Of a stretch of DNA of 64,000 nucleotides, positions 21,391-32,594 are shown piece by piece. The DNA comes from Hemerocallis citrina. Lineage: Eukaryota > Streptophyta > Magnoliopsida > Asparagales > Asphodelaceae. A program made the position numbers and the translations under genes. The notes beneath the pieces were generated by a model. That model searched no databases. It worked only from the letters and a program-made list of their open reading frames with translations, and was not told the DNA's origin. How positions within the stretch are numbered: the stretch's first letter is position 1; every line of letters begins with the position of its first letter. The stretch is from positions 104,691,796 to 104,755,795 of the forward strand of contig CM030366.1 of the NCBI GenBank assembly GCA_017893485.1, read 5' to 3'.

Positions 21391-21512
21391 TAATAACCAG
21401 GTCATAATTAATATCAGGTCTTAATTACCAGATTTTAATTATTTTATGTTCTAATTAATATCAGGTCTTAATTACCAGGTCTTAATAATAACCAGGTCTT
21501 AATTACTGTATG
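21391..21512. repeat. Short degenerate repeat of CAGGTCTTAATTA type
   Basis: The motif (AT)CAGGTCTTAATTA and close variants occur about five times, with TAATTAATATCAGG spacers, between about 21398 and 21512. The flanks (21291-21390, 21513-21640) show nothing I can assign. Confidence 0.55.
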
Positions 21513-21730
21513 TTTTAATTAATTCCGCTAACAACTTATTATTATTATGATGAAACTAACAGAGAAGATTTTATTTTCTTTTATATTTATGTATTTGACC
21601 CTAATAAGAAGACATCGGACAGCCATAAGATATTGCATCTGTGAAAATATATGGGTCCCACTTCTTTTCTTTTATATTATCCAATTCCTAATTTATCCTT
21701 ATACAATATACAAACGTTCTGCATCAACAC

Positions 21731-21915
21731 TATATATATACATACAATTTGAACTACTTCAAGCTCACTCCTTAATCTGAGTTCACTCCTCTGTCTCAAC
21801 AAAAGTTTTTCACTCTCCTCTTAATTCATTCTCCACTAGATATAATCGATAACATCATGTCGATTCAAAGATTTGTTGGTAGGATTAAATCAAAGTGCCA
21901 AGCCGGTTCAGATCA
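21731..21915 (+). pseudogene. Possible gene start cut off by LTR A
   Basis: A TATA-like run (21731-21740) is followed, about 115 bases on, by an ATG at 21857. The frame reads MSIQRFVGRIKSKCQAGSDH and then enters LTR A at 21916. The pyrimidine-rich leader between them fits a plant 5' untranslated region. I do not recognise the peptide. No continuation is found within the window, so this is either a host gene disrupted by the insertion or a chance frame. Confidence 0.3.
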
Positions 21916-22031
21916 TGTCATGCCCCGCTTCCCAAAGTACGGGAAAACAATCACGTAACCGAGGCCCTGCTAATGATGTAAACATCATCCATAAGCTGTA
22001 CCAGTTTAGCTGAACAATATGAAGAAAATAA

Positions 22032-23019
22032 TGTCAATCACCCTAGGGGGGTGAATAGGGTGATTGTGTGGAATAAAAAATATTAAAGTAAAGTGCAGAA
22101 TAAATAAAAAAAGATAAGAAGAGCAAACACAGATAGCACAAGTGATGCAGCGATATAACGTGGTTCGACCCCTAGGTATACGTACACACCACCTACTTGT
22201 AGCAATTCTCCGCCACAAGCGTTCCACTATACTTAAACTCTTATACAGTGATTCTCGGATTCAGGCCGAGAGACCTATTACACCCACAGGACTTCTAAAA
22301 CAAAGCCCGTCAATCTCACTGAAGTGGAAGAAAAGAAAAACTCAAGATCCTTAATGATCCTGACTGAAGAATACAAAAAGTTATCACACACACTCGGATT
22401 GATTGTTGAAAGATTAGTTCAGAAGATTTTTCTCATAAGTTATGAGTGAAGAATACATAGTGGGTTCGTCCAATTAAATAGACTGGAAAGTGTATCGATC
22501 AAAATTAGAAACGATACATTCAAAAAATGTGAACAGTGCAAAGTACGGTCGACCGCAATTTCGGTGCAGTCGACCGTTTATCTCTCTGACGTAAAGTTGA
22601 GAGATGAAGGGTTGACTGCTTCTTACATAACTGTGAGCTGCAGTCGACTGCGATGCGGTCGACCGTCATGAGGTGCGGTCGACCGATATCGCGCTGTTCA
22701 TACCAATCCACTTTATATTCATACCAAAAACTAATCAATCACCAATCAATTTTATACAGATTAAATCTCACAAATATAGAATGATAACAACTGGTCTTGA
22801 TAGCTTTCTTGAATACTAATCAATCAACTGCTCTTTTTGAATATCTTCTTCTTTTGCTTGATTTCTCAATTTTTCTTTATTACTTTCCTTCTTTGAATAT
22901 TCTTGAATCCCTCTTGGATCTCTTATGAATATTATTCAATCCTGAAAATCTGAACAACTCAATTTAAACTTATTAGTATTTATAGACACGTTTTGTGCAC
23001 ACAAAAATAAGAGTCAACA
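22032..23019 (-). repeat. 3' LTR of the nested element (988 bp)
   Basis: It runs TG...CA and closely matches 27564-28531 base for base, with scattered differences. It carries five GTCGAC-centred motifs at about 22546-22685, set in CGGTCGACCG or GCAGTCGACTGC contexts. It is about 20 bases longer than the other LTR, mainly through one extra motif-bearing block. Confidence 0.9.
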
Positions 23020-23036
23020 ATCTTCCCCTTTTGGTG
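23020..23036 (-). promoter_or_regulatory. Polypurine tract of the nested element
   Basis: Directly inside the 3' LTR the minus strand reads CACCAAAAGGGGAAGAT, a good primer for plus-strand DNA synthesis, and it fits the minus orientation of the element. Confidence 0.8.
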
Positions 23037-23892
23037 TGAACAAAACATACCTTTGAATATTGAAAGTAGAAATGAAACAATTAGGCATTTAAATAATTAG
23101 GCATATAAATACTCCCCCTGAATTTAGTACTTCTTGTAATACAGATTTTCATATGTAAAAATATTCAATGCATAGTAAGAATATTAAGTACTTCCTGTAA
23201 TACAGATTTTCATATATAAAAATATTCAATGCATTAGTAAGAATATTCTCCCCACTTTTGGAACACACCAAGAGGGGACAAAAGACAAGTATAAATTAAA
23301 TGTATAAGATACTCCCCCGAAAGCTATTTGTAAATGAAAAGAACTTTCATTAAGCAAAACAAGAGATGAAGTTGGGAAACATGGGAAATATAATAAACAT
23401 GGGAAATATAATAATTTTTTGTTAAAAGCGGAGAAAAATCTACTTACATGATACCGTTGATGGCGAAACTCTTTGATATACAGGAAGAGCTCTTCATGGT
23501 ATCATAGATTTGAGATTTTCCCAATACAAATGGGATGCATGGGTAAGAAGAAGAAGTAAAGAGTGAATTTCAGGAACCCAATATGATAGAAAAAATAAAA
23601 ATCGAAATGAGCAACCAGAAAGAGTACCAGTCGACTGCACGCTCGACCGCAAAACCAATGAGTATATATAAGTCAAAGATTTCCCGAGAGCAAACCGGTC
23701 GTCCGCACAGTCGACAGTACACCTATTTCAAAAACACATCGAAACACAGGGGTGAACCGGTCGACCGAAATAATGATACATGACAGGAAAACAGATAAAC
23801 TGAATATGGAGTCATTTCTTCATAGTAGATTACATAACTTTAAAGAGCATACATAGTGACATTACAATTAGCAATTACAAGAAGATATCTAT

Positions 23893-25006
23893 TCCTCATC
23901 ATCCCCGCCATCATCTTCTTCGCCGTCATCATCTTCATTGTCTTCCTCATCATCTTCCTCATCATTCGGAGGAGGAAGACTTTCCAATCTTCTTTTCCTT
24001 GCAAGTACTCAATCGTATTAACATAATATCCATACACTTGCATTTGATGAGCAGCAAACTGCTCATGAGTCACAAATGACAATGAAGAGGGGGTGGCGTT
24101 CTTGCAATGCGAGGAAGGGGAGGCTTGTGGTGCTTGTTTGGCTTGGCACGCTTGTTGTTGGGTTTGATGACGACGAGCCCACTAATTGAATGGTACATCG
24201 ATGCCCATTTGTTGAGGGAGGATGGGCATAGGGTTTTTGCTTAGCAATAAGTTCCTGACATCAATACGGTTGTCAATGGCAAGGTTGTATATGAGAGAAC
24301 TGAAAGGGAGACGAAGATTTGTAGTGATTGCATAATTCATCGTGCGAATGATGAATGTCGCAAGATCGAACTTATATTAACTAAGGATAAGAAAGATAAT
24401 AAATGATTGATCGACCCGAATTTCTATTTTGTCATTCTTTTTGGGCCAAATATCCGCATTTATAATTTTATTTAGAACCTGAGCTGAATCAGTAAAATTT
24501 GTAGGGGCGGGACGAGGAAGACGAGAAAACTCGGGTTGCACGATCATAGATTTGACAGTATTTTGATCATAACCAGGTTTATAATTAAGGGTTTTAAAAT
24601 CAAGGTGGTATGCATCAAATTCCCTTTTGAGAAATTCGTATCTCCCACGGAGATATTCGGAAGTGATTTTGACTCTTCTCCTAAGGATGATAGAGGAGAG
24701 GGTGAGATCATCATCTTGAAGTCCATCAAGGTTTGCATAGAATTGACGAGTTAAAGACTCAGAGTGGGTGGTAGGGGTAGCAAGATAATTTTCCCACCCA
24801 AAATCTCTAAGGATTCTAACCATAACAGAAAATTGACCCCCCAAGGATGATAGGTTAATTACCCGATTGGCAACAACAGAGGCATTACAAAGAGAAGAGA
24901 AGTAAATATCAGCACAATAAAAGTTTCGAAAGATTATATCATCTCTAGTGACGGATTTAGATGCAATGGCTTTCTTGCTCTTCGATTTGTGCGAGGAGGA
25001 GGCCAT
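23893..25006 (-). pseudogene. Second ORF of the nested element (putative plant transposon-protein type), acidic C-terminus
   Basis: It starts MASSSHKSKSKKAIASKS at 25006 and is open for 209 residues to 24377, then continues in shifted frames. The middle, with FYANLDGL and YLRGRYEFLKRE, resembles a domain common in plant transposon-derived proteins (PF20167-like, from memory). Downstream, in another frame, coding-like text continues (NYAITTNLRLPFSSLIYNLA, THEQFAAHQMQVYGYY). The tail from about 23990 to 23893 codes for a run of Asp and Glu starting PPPNDEEDDEED and ending at a TAG. It lies between gag and the polypurine tract, where pol is expected, and on the same strand. Its role is unknown; it could be a captured gene or a virion-associated protein. 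Confidence 0.55.
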
Positions 25007-25564
25007 TGAGACAGAGGGAGAGAAAGACTATAGAGATATGAGGAGAATATTGAGAGATGAGAGGTTTATTTGATGGGTTAGTATTTGGGGGCTAGGGTTT
25101 TTGTAAGTTTGAGAGGTTAGGGGTGAAGAGGTATTTATATTAAAAGGGAAACAAGTAAGTCAGCCGATTGAGTCGGTCGAACGATTCACAGATACGGTCA
25201 ACCGCACCACATGAAATAGGGAGTTTTAATTTGGTGATTTGTGGCAGAGGGGTGGACGGTCGGCCGTACGGTCGACTGGTCCATTCTTGACTTATCAAGG
25301 ACTAATAAGAAGTACGGTCGACCGATCATTCAATTTTTGCAAGTGATTTTATGTTTGGATATTGTAAAATTCACACATTTCATGTATTTTAGAAATAGAT
25401 AACAGATGCACATTTAATATAGGTTCAAGCAAATGTAGATTCTACCCGGTGCTATACTTATTTGAAGGACCAAGGTTCTCTCCTTTTTCCTTGATAGAGA
25501 TGTAGGTTGCTAGTATAACTTGCTGAGCCTCTCGAGCGTATTCTATCAAGGTGTCTGCGATCCT

Positions 25565-27508
25565 TTAAATTGAGAGCATCGAACCACCTACATGAAATTT
25601 TGTAGGAGTCCAAGTGGGTATTGAGCCTGCATTAACATTCTTTCTTACACAGACAAAGTTAGTGTTCCTTTTTAATGAACAGTTATACGAAATATGTCCT
25701 AATCTACAATAGTAGTGACATGTGATACGATTATGCTTTGGGTCATGCACACTTGTATAGTTTGGATTTGATTTTTGATTATGTTGATGTCTATGCAAGT
25801 GTGTATGACATGATGATTTAGAATTCTGATGATGTTTTGGCTCTTCGTAACCAAACCCTCGATATCATGATAGGATCTTGAATTTTTTGTAAGAAGGTAA
25901 CTGGGCCCTTCATATTTTTCAACAATTTTTTCAAGCTCAATTACTCTTTTACAAAGTCTTTTTCTGGTCATCTCATCGTCTTTTGTGTTTCAACAAAGAG
26001 TGTCTAGAGTAGCATCAAGAATTCTATTTTGTTCAAGAGCTTCATTACAGCCTTCCACTTCCTCATCAAATTTTCTTTTGCAATCTTTTAAATCATCTGT
26101 GAGTTTGGCGATATAAATAGATTTCTCATTAATTTCTCTTAAGTCTTCATCATGTGTTGCTATGGATTCTCGAATTTGTTGTTTTAAAAGTTCATTTTTC
26201 TCTAGCAATTCATCATGATCTTTTCTAAATGACTCAAATTTTTCCATGATCAAGGCATTTTTATTTTTCAGTTTTTTATTTTCTGTTATACATGAGTCAT
26301 GTGTTTCATTTGGAATTTGTTTATATTGCCTAAGTTCCCAACTTAGTTTCTTAGCATAGTCTTTTAAACCATTACACATGTCTACTAGCTCATCATAAGT
26401 GGGTTCTTTGATTACCTCTTCTTGAGATGGTGATTGCACCTCACCATTCCCAAGAGCCATGAAGCCAATGTCGTTGTAGCCTTGCTCTTCCTCACTTGAA
26501 TCTGAGTACAGCCATGTTGCCTTCAGCACCTTCTTTTTCAGACCTGAGTTTGAGCGGTAGGTAGTCCCTATTCCTGTCCTGTGAAATAGGGCAATTTGTA
26601 CAGATGTGTCCAGGCTTCTTGCACTTATAGCACACGTCATCTTTATCCTTCTCCCTTTCTCCTTGGTACCTACCATATTTTTTATGTTTGAGGTACTGAC
26701 GAAATTTCTTGGTCAATAAGGCGATGTTTTCGTCTGACTGCTTACGGTATGAATCTGCTTTTGATGGTTGGAATTTTTCTGCTTTCAGTGCAATGGTTTT
26801 CTCTTTGATTTTTGGTTCAATCCCGATGTTTTTTCTGTGTCTTTTGGTTTCCGTCATTTCCATCTCGTATGTCTTCATCTTTCCTTGGAATGTGTAGTAG
26901 TCGAATCCATTTTCTTCAAGGGTCTCCCTCATTGCAGCAGCTTTTACATCCCACTCTGGCGTGAGACAGCTTATGAGTTTTCCGACCTTTCGGTCATCAT
27001 CTAACCCCTTACATAAGCTCTCAAATTCATTGGCAATGATATCAATGCGGGCAAGTATTTGATCCACATTTTCCCCTGGCAACATACAAAACACTTCAAA
27101 CTTATAAAAACATAAATTTACTTTAGCTTTTACCTCAGAAGCGGTTCCCTCATGCCGCTTAAGCATGTTGTTCCAGATCTCATATGCTGTCTTACAGTTT
27201 TGCCCACATCGCATTAGTTCTTCGTTATTCAACCCTGCATAGAGAGCTGTCATGGATTTGGAATTTGCCGTGTTGAGAGCTAGCTCTGCTTTTGTGAAAG
27301 CTGTCTTTCCGTTGCTGACCAGAATATCTGTTTTATTGATGCACATATTCCATACTTCTTCTCCAAGCATCTGTAGAAAATGTGACATACAAACTTTCCA
27401 AACATCATAACATTTTCCATCAAAAAATGGTGAGCATGTGAGGCTTGTCACATTGGAGACGAACGGCTCCGATGAGTACAAGTTTTCGGGAGGAGGGATT
27501 TTGGCCAT
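25565..27508 (-). pseudogene. Copia-type gag of the nested element, frameshifted
   Basis: The frame opens at 27508, about 40 bases inside the primer site, and runs 338 residues to 26492. Residues about 20-230 fit a Ty1/copia gag of UBN2 type (FFDGKCYDVWKVCMSHFLQ, AYEIWNNMLKRHEG). A CCHC knuckle CYKCKKPGHICTNC lies at about 290-304. A frameshift near 26550 then moves the natural reading to the next frame, which continues as TWLYSDSSEEEQ and a long coiled coil to 25990. A further shift leads to a second knuckle-like motif, CHYYCRLGHISYNC, near 25720 and a PTWTPTKF end. Gag makes the virus-like particle and binds RNA. All pol domains that would follow are absent. Confidence 0.8.
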
Positions 27509-27550
27509 TGAACCATTTGCTTAAGCTTTTAAGCTTTTGATAAGCACCTC

Positions 27551-27562
27551 GCTCTGATACCA
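27551..27562 (-). promoter_or_regulatory. Primer binding site (initiator Met tRNA) of the nested element
   Basis: The minus strand reads TGGTATCAGAGC one base inside the 5' LTR, matching the 3' end of plant initiator Met tRNA. It fixes the orientation and the 5' LTR border at 27564. Confidence 0.88.
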
Positions 27563-27563
27563 C

Positions 27564-28531
27564 TGTCAATCACCCTAGGGGGTGAATAGGGTGATTGTGC
27601 GGAATAAAAAATATTAAAGTAAAGTGCAGAGTAAATAAAAGGAGATAAGAAGAGTAAACACAAATATCACAAGTGACGCAGCGATATAACATGGTTCGAC
27701 TCCTAGGTCTACGTCCACACCACCTACTTGTAGCAATTCTCCGCCACAAGCATTCCACTATAATCAAACCCTTGTACAGTGATTCTCGGATTCAGGCCGA
27801 GAGATCTATTACACCCACAGGACTTCTAACACAAGTCCCGTCAATCTCACTGAAGTGGAAGGAAAGAAAAACTCAAGATCCTTAACGATCCTGACTGATG
27901 AATACAAAAAGTTATCACACACACTCGGATTGATTGTTGAAAGATTAGTTCAGAAGATTTTTCTCAGAAGTTACAGGTGAAGAATACACAGTGGGTTCGT
28001 TCAATTAAATAGACTAGGAAGTGTATCGATCAAAATTAGAAACGACACATTCCAAAAATGTGAACAGCTCAAAGTACGGTCGACCGCAATTTCGGTGCAG
28101 TCGACCGTTCATCTCTCTGACGTAAAGTCAAGAGATGAAGGGTTGACTGCTTCTTACATAACTATGAGTTGCAGTCGATTGTGATGCGGTCGACCAATAT
28201 CACGTTGTTCATACCGAATCCACTTTATATTCTTACCAAAAACTAATCAATCACCAATCAATTTTATACAGATTAAATCTCACAAATATAGAATGATAAC
28301 AACTGGTCTTGATAGCTTTCTTGGACACTAATCAATCAACTGCTCTTTTTGAATATCTTCTTCTTTTGCTTGATTTCTCAATCTTTCTTTATTACTTTCC
28401 TTCTTTGAATATTCTTGAATCTCTCTTGGATCTCTTATGAATATTATTTGATCCTGAAAATCTGAACAACTCAATTTAAACTTATTAGTATTTATAGACA
28501 CATTTTGTGCACACCCAACTAAGAGTCAACA
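27564..28531 (-). repeat. 5' LTR of the nested element (968 bp)
   Basis: TG...CA ended, and paired with 22032-23019. It has three clear GTCGAC motifs (about 28076, 28098, 28191); two blocks present in the other LTR are changed or missing. The differences between the LTRs show the insertion is not brand new. Confidence 0.9.
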
Positions 28532-29781
28532 AATAACACAACCATGCATGGATAAACAATCACATAGAAAATAAGTAAATTTCAATAACATGAAATAATC
28601 CACCAAAGTAATATCCAACAACACGGAGAAACAAACTTCGGGTTAACAAAGCCCGGAATACAAAATACGGGAAATAACAATGCAAGAAATAAAGAAACAT
28701 GAATCAAATAGTTATTGTAGACTACTAAGGGGCTTCATCCACTAGAACGTTTGCTCACCCAATCATTCGTTCAGCTCACCTTGGGTTCCTGCGAACTCGT
28801 CAACTAAAGAGGGGGAAGATTTTCGTTAGAGCATGTCACGGAAGTAGAACAAAATCAAAAGCAATAACAAGGATTAAATGGTGAGCTCGATGGTTTAGAG
28901 TTATCGAGCAATAATCAATAGTTGCAACAATATTCAATGATTACGAGCAATAATCAATGCCAATGACAAAAATCAAGATCAGGAAATTCAAGTATCAGTT
29001 CTAAGTGTATTAGTCTTTTATTATCCTATCTAATGCACGTAATACTGTGTCTCATACCACAAGTTCGGTGCATGCAAGCAGTGAACGTTTAGACTATAGT
29101 AGTGAACTCTATAGATCATGAACTCGACACGATAATAATAATAAGAATCCAAAATCCTTAACAAGCCTTTATCCACAAGATAACAAGATAATAAGATAAT
29201 AAGATAGGGAAACACGGGTCCCTCATCTGAGTACAGTTATTGATTGTTCACTACCAAATCAACCCTTATACCCCGACTTATAATTAATTTATTAACATGA
29301 ACACGAATGTGCAATGAATGGAATAGTGTCAAGAAACGATATGAACGATGTATCAAGGATTGTACAATGAACGATATGCAATGTAATGCAAAGTTTAAAC
29401 AATTTAAAATTAACATGGAGAATGTAATTTTTGGACAGCAAGACATTATTGTAAAAAAATTGACTTTCCTGCTTTTACAGAAAACCAAATCAGGTTCCGT
29501 CAGGGTTTCTAGAAACTACACTCCCTGCCGGTTCCAACGCATATTTACATGACATATTGTAACTACAGGAATTTAGTCTACCGGCTAGTTCTTTACGGGT
29601 TTGCTGTTCAGGCAGCAACCCAAAGCAAGAATTGTAATAGATGTAAATTGGTTAAAACTAGGCCAAAATTCTTATAAAAATTACATTCTACTTCCTGGAA
29701 TTGTTCATTAGTATTCTTGAATTTATTGGACCCTAGTTCATAATTTATCTTACTGTTTCGATTAGTTAAACACGAGACGTA

Positions 29782-30257
29782 TGTAACACCCTGTAATTTC
29801 TAAAAAAATTATAACATACATATACATATACATATATATATATAATATAAAGGATGGCATATCGGTAAATATTGTGAAAATGGGGGGTTGCCCACGTGAA
29901 AGGAATAAAGCAGCTGTGCTGTGTGCTTCGCTGATGTCAGCTGAGATGTGGCCCACCAGTTGTGAGAAGACAGAGCCACTGTCTTGAAGTGTCTTGAGGT
30001 CGCTGATGTGTACATGGGGGGCCCATGGGCTCACTTCTGTACACGGGATTAAAGAGACGAGTATGAGTTGTAATTGTCCCACATCGGGAATACAGTAGAA
30101 AATATTTGAATATAAATAATATAGCCTATGATCAAGAGCAACCAATCTGGTTAACCACTTTTTGAGAGGTAGCCTGTGATGGGCAGTTGTACTATACTAT
30201 TAATAATTTGACTGATAAATTGAATAAATTATCTGAGTTTGGGGCAGGGGCATTACA
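29782..30257 (+). mobile_element. Solo LTR nested in LTR A
   Basis: The 476 bases start TGTAACACCCTG and end GGGGCATTACA. Flanks are ACGTA and ACGTC, a 4-of-5 match to a target duplication. A TCCCACATCGG motif lies at about 30078, often seen in plant LTRs. An AT-rich (TACATA) run sits at 29816-29850. No internal region is present, so it most likely formed by LTR-LTR recombination. It belongs to neither LTR family A nor B. Confidence 0.7.
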
Positions 30258-31119
30258 ACGTCCTTACAAAATAGTGAACCTGAAATCACGACAGTGCAGT
30301 AGAAACATCTGAGTATCTTGCAATCCGAGAGTCGGATCGCAAAATCGTCAAGTGATATAGATCCCAGATTCATAGAGCTACAACTTATATTCAGCAAGTT
30401 CCAAGTGATTCTAACCGTAGCTAGGTCAATTAGCCTATTCTTTATAGGTTAGGCATTGTAGCAGTAACCTAGTGTTTACATTTTGCATGCATAATGGAAC
30501 TGTAAATTCTATATAAAATTTGATAAAAATTGCAAGATGAAACCTAAACATGTCTAGCAACTCCCAGGGGAAATCAAGCATAAATTCTACTGTCGACATT
30601 GGATATTAATTAGAAATCATGTTGGTGTAACATTAAACAGCAGGTCAACAAGCAGATGGATGTTAATTGACAACTATTTTAATATGCAAGCATACAATTC
30701 CATGGCAATTAATTTATAGAAAAATTCTACTTGATTATTAGGATGAAATTCTAATATTAACAGGACAATATTATTTCAATCATGGGATTTAATTCTACGA
30801 ACAAAATCAAAACCAAACGGAAGCATTCAAATCAACCTAATGTATAACAAGATTCTAATTATATTCGTGTAGTGTATGCATATGATGAAGTGTAACAGGA
30901 CTTGGGACTGAGTCAAGGAAAAAGGCACGAAAAGAGGGCCACTACTTGGTTTCGCCAATGAATCCATAATAGTCTCTTTGACGGGTAACAAGCATACAAA
31001 GATATGATGAACAAAATAACGGGCTAATTGCGGAAATCAAAAATAATTCTTGAACTAGAATCAACAAGAGGGTTCAAGAGAGAGCTTCCCTTATACGACG
31101 ATTAATCCAAAATAAGAGA

Positions 31120-31855
31120 ATAACGTGACGAGCGTCCCGATGGCAACAATACGTTCAATCTACGAAAAGGCAGCGGCACGTGCAAAGCACGGAACGACAA
31201 CACGTGCACATGATGGTGGTGACAAAAGCAATGCAAGGGACTGTGGCAACACGGCAAGAGACACAACAACAGCAGCAAAGGCGGCAGCGACAGTGGTCAG
31301 TGGGGTTGTTAAGCGGAGGAAAGGGGGCAGTCAATGGCGAGGTGGCAACTGGTCTGGTTGGAGGACAAGGAGGCTGGGGATGAGCGAGGATGGTAGCAGT
31401 TCACTGTGCTGTGGTGAATGGAGAGGTCGAGTGGACGAGGTGGAGCTGCGGGGGTCGATTGGTGCTCTGTTGGTCGATGGGGTTGCTGGTGTCACGGGGC
31501 CACTGATGATGGCAGCGAGGTGGCATCTCGGGGCAGCAATGTGGATCCTAGTCATCGAGAAGGTAGGTACAGTGGGGAGACGAAGGGTGGAGGGGCTGCT
31601 GCGGTGAGGGGAGCAACATTGGCGATGGAGCTCGGGGATGGAGGTGGAGCTACGGTGGTAACTGGGGGCTTCGGGGCTTGCGGTTGCAAAGGTTGTTGTC
31701 CAGCGATGAACGACGATGGGGAGAAGGTGCTGGTGGTGGTGTTGATGGCGATGATGGAGGTCGAGGGCGTCATGGATGGTGGGTTTGGAGGCAGAACGAA
31801 AAGGAGGAGAAGAGAGAAGAAGGGTAGGGGCAGCTGTATATGGGGCTGTAATTAA
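31120..31855. other. GC-rich segment inside LTR A
   Basis: Between 31120 and 31855 base composition jumps to GC-rich, with GGTGGTGG-type runs, giving long open frames on both strands. The solo LTR of the same family shows a similar but shorter block at about 41620-41960. Low-complexity frames on both strands at the same place argue against protein coding. The position fits a transcribed leader in the LTR (R/U5). Confidence 0.5.
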
Positions 31856-32594
31856 GTTAATTAGTTAAGACTAGGGTTTAGGTTAATTAATGAGGGTATT
31901 AAGGGGTTAGTTAGAGATAGGAGAAGATTAGGGGACAGGTGAAGATGAGTGATTAGGTATAAAAAGATGAGATTGTGCTGTTAGTGGAGATATGGAGTGA
32001 TTTTGGGTTAGTGGGTTTGGATTAACGAGTTTAGGTTTGCTTGTGCATCCAAAAGAGATCCAACAATAGTATGGATAAAGATTAGGCTTCAATAGTTGGG
32101 CTCAACATTAAATAAAATAATAATAATAATATTGGGCTGGGTCTGAACTTCAACTAAAATAATCAATAGTGATATGGGTTTTGGGTTTGGTTAACAGAAA
32201 TGGTTTTCACATTTGTAAATAATAAAAGATGGATTTTAATTAACAATCAAGAAATAATAATAATAAGATTATATATCTAAATAGGATTTGGGTTTAACAC
32301 ATTTATTAAAATAATCCTAAAATAATAATATGTTTGGTTTGGGTTAAAACATAATTAATTAACCAAATAGGGAAATAAGATAAACTTATATATTGGAATA
32401 AGATCTGTGTTAAAATACATATACTCATTTGGAAAATGGCTACAAATACAATTAATGATTAGAAATGGACTTTAATAGGAGATAACAAAATAGATTTAAA
32501 ATGAAAATGAATTTAGAAGAATGGAAAGAATTTATAACAAACCGAAATACAGAAAATATACGAAAAATATGTGTAGGCGAAAACGGGGGTTACA

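Larger units (their letters stand above)
22032..28531 (-). mobile_element. Complete-looking non-autonomous LTR retrotransposon (copia-type gag, no pol)
   Basis: This 6.5-kb element is flanked by a perfect 5-bp duplication, AATAA (22027-22031, 28532-28536). Both LTRs start TGTCAATCACCC and end GAGTCAACA. On the minus strand the order is 5' LTR, initiator-Met primer site, gag with CCHC motif, a second unrelated ORF, polypurine tract, 3' LTR. I find no integrase, reverse transcriptase or RNase H between 23036 and 25565, so it must have moved with enzymes from another element. It inserted into LTR A. Confidence 0.88.
21916..32594 (-). mobile_element. Very long gypsy-type LTR (LTR A), minus strand, with two nested insertions
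   Basis: Read on the minus strand, the LTR starts TGTAACCCCCG at 32594 and ends GGGGCATGACA at 21916. Right of 32594 lies a polypurine tract (minus AAGGTGGGTAGAAT) and a GAGGACGAA-type pre-LTR sequence, so this is the 3' LTR of a minus-strand element. Removing the nested element (22032-28536) and the solo LTR (29782-30257 plus duplication) leaves about 3.7 kb, typical of Tekay/Del chromoviruses. Its pieces are 21916-22031, 28537-29781 and 30258-32594. The solo LTR at 39095-42456 is another member and fixes both ends. Confidence 0.75.

Noticed and set aside
31125..31855. Long GC-rich ORFs (160 and 145 codons plus, 73-74 codons minus) as host genes.
   Set aside because: Open frames exist on both strands at once, are low in complexity, and lie inside LTR A at a place matched by a similar GC block in the solo LTR.
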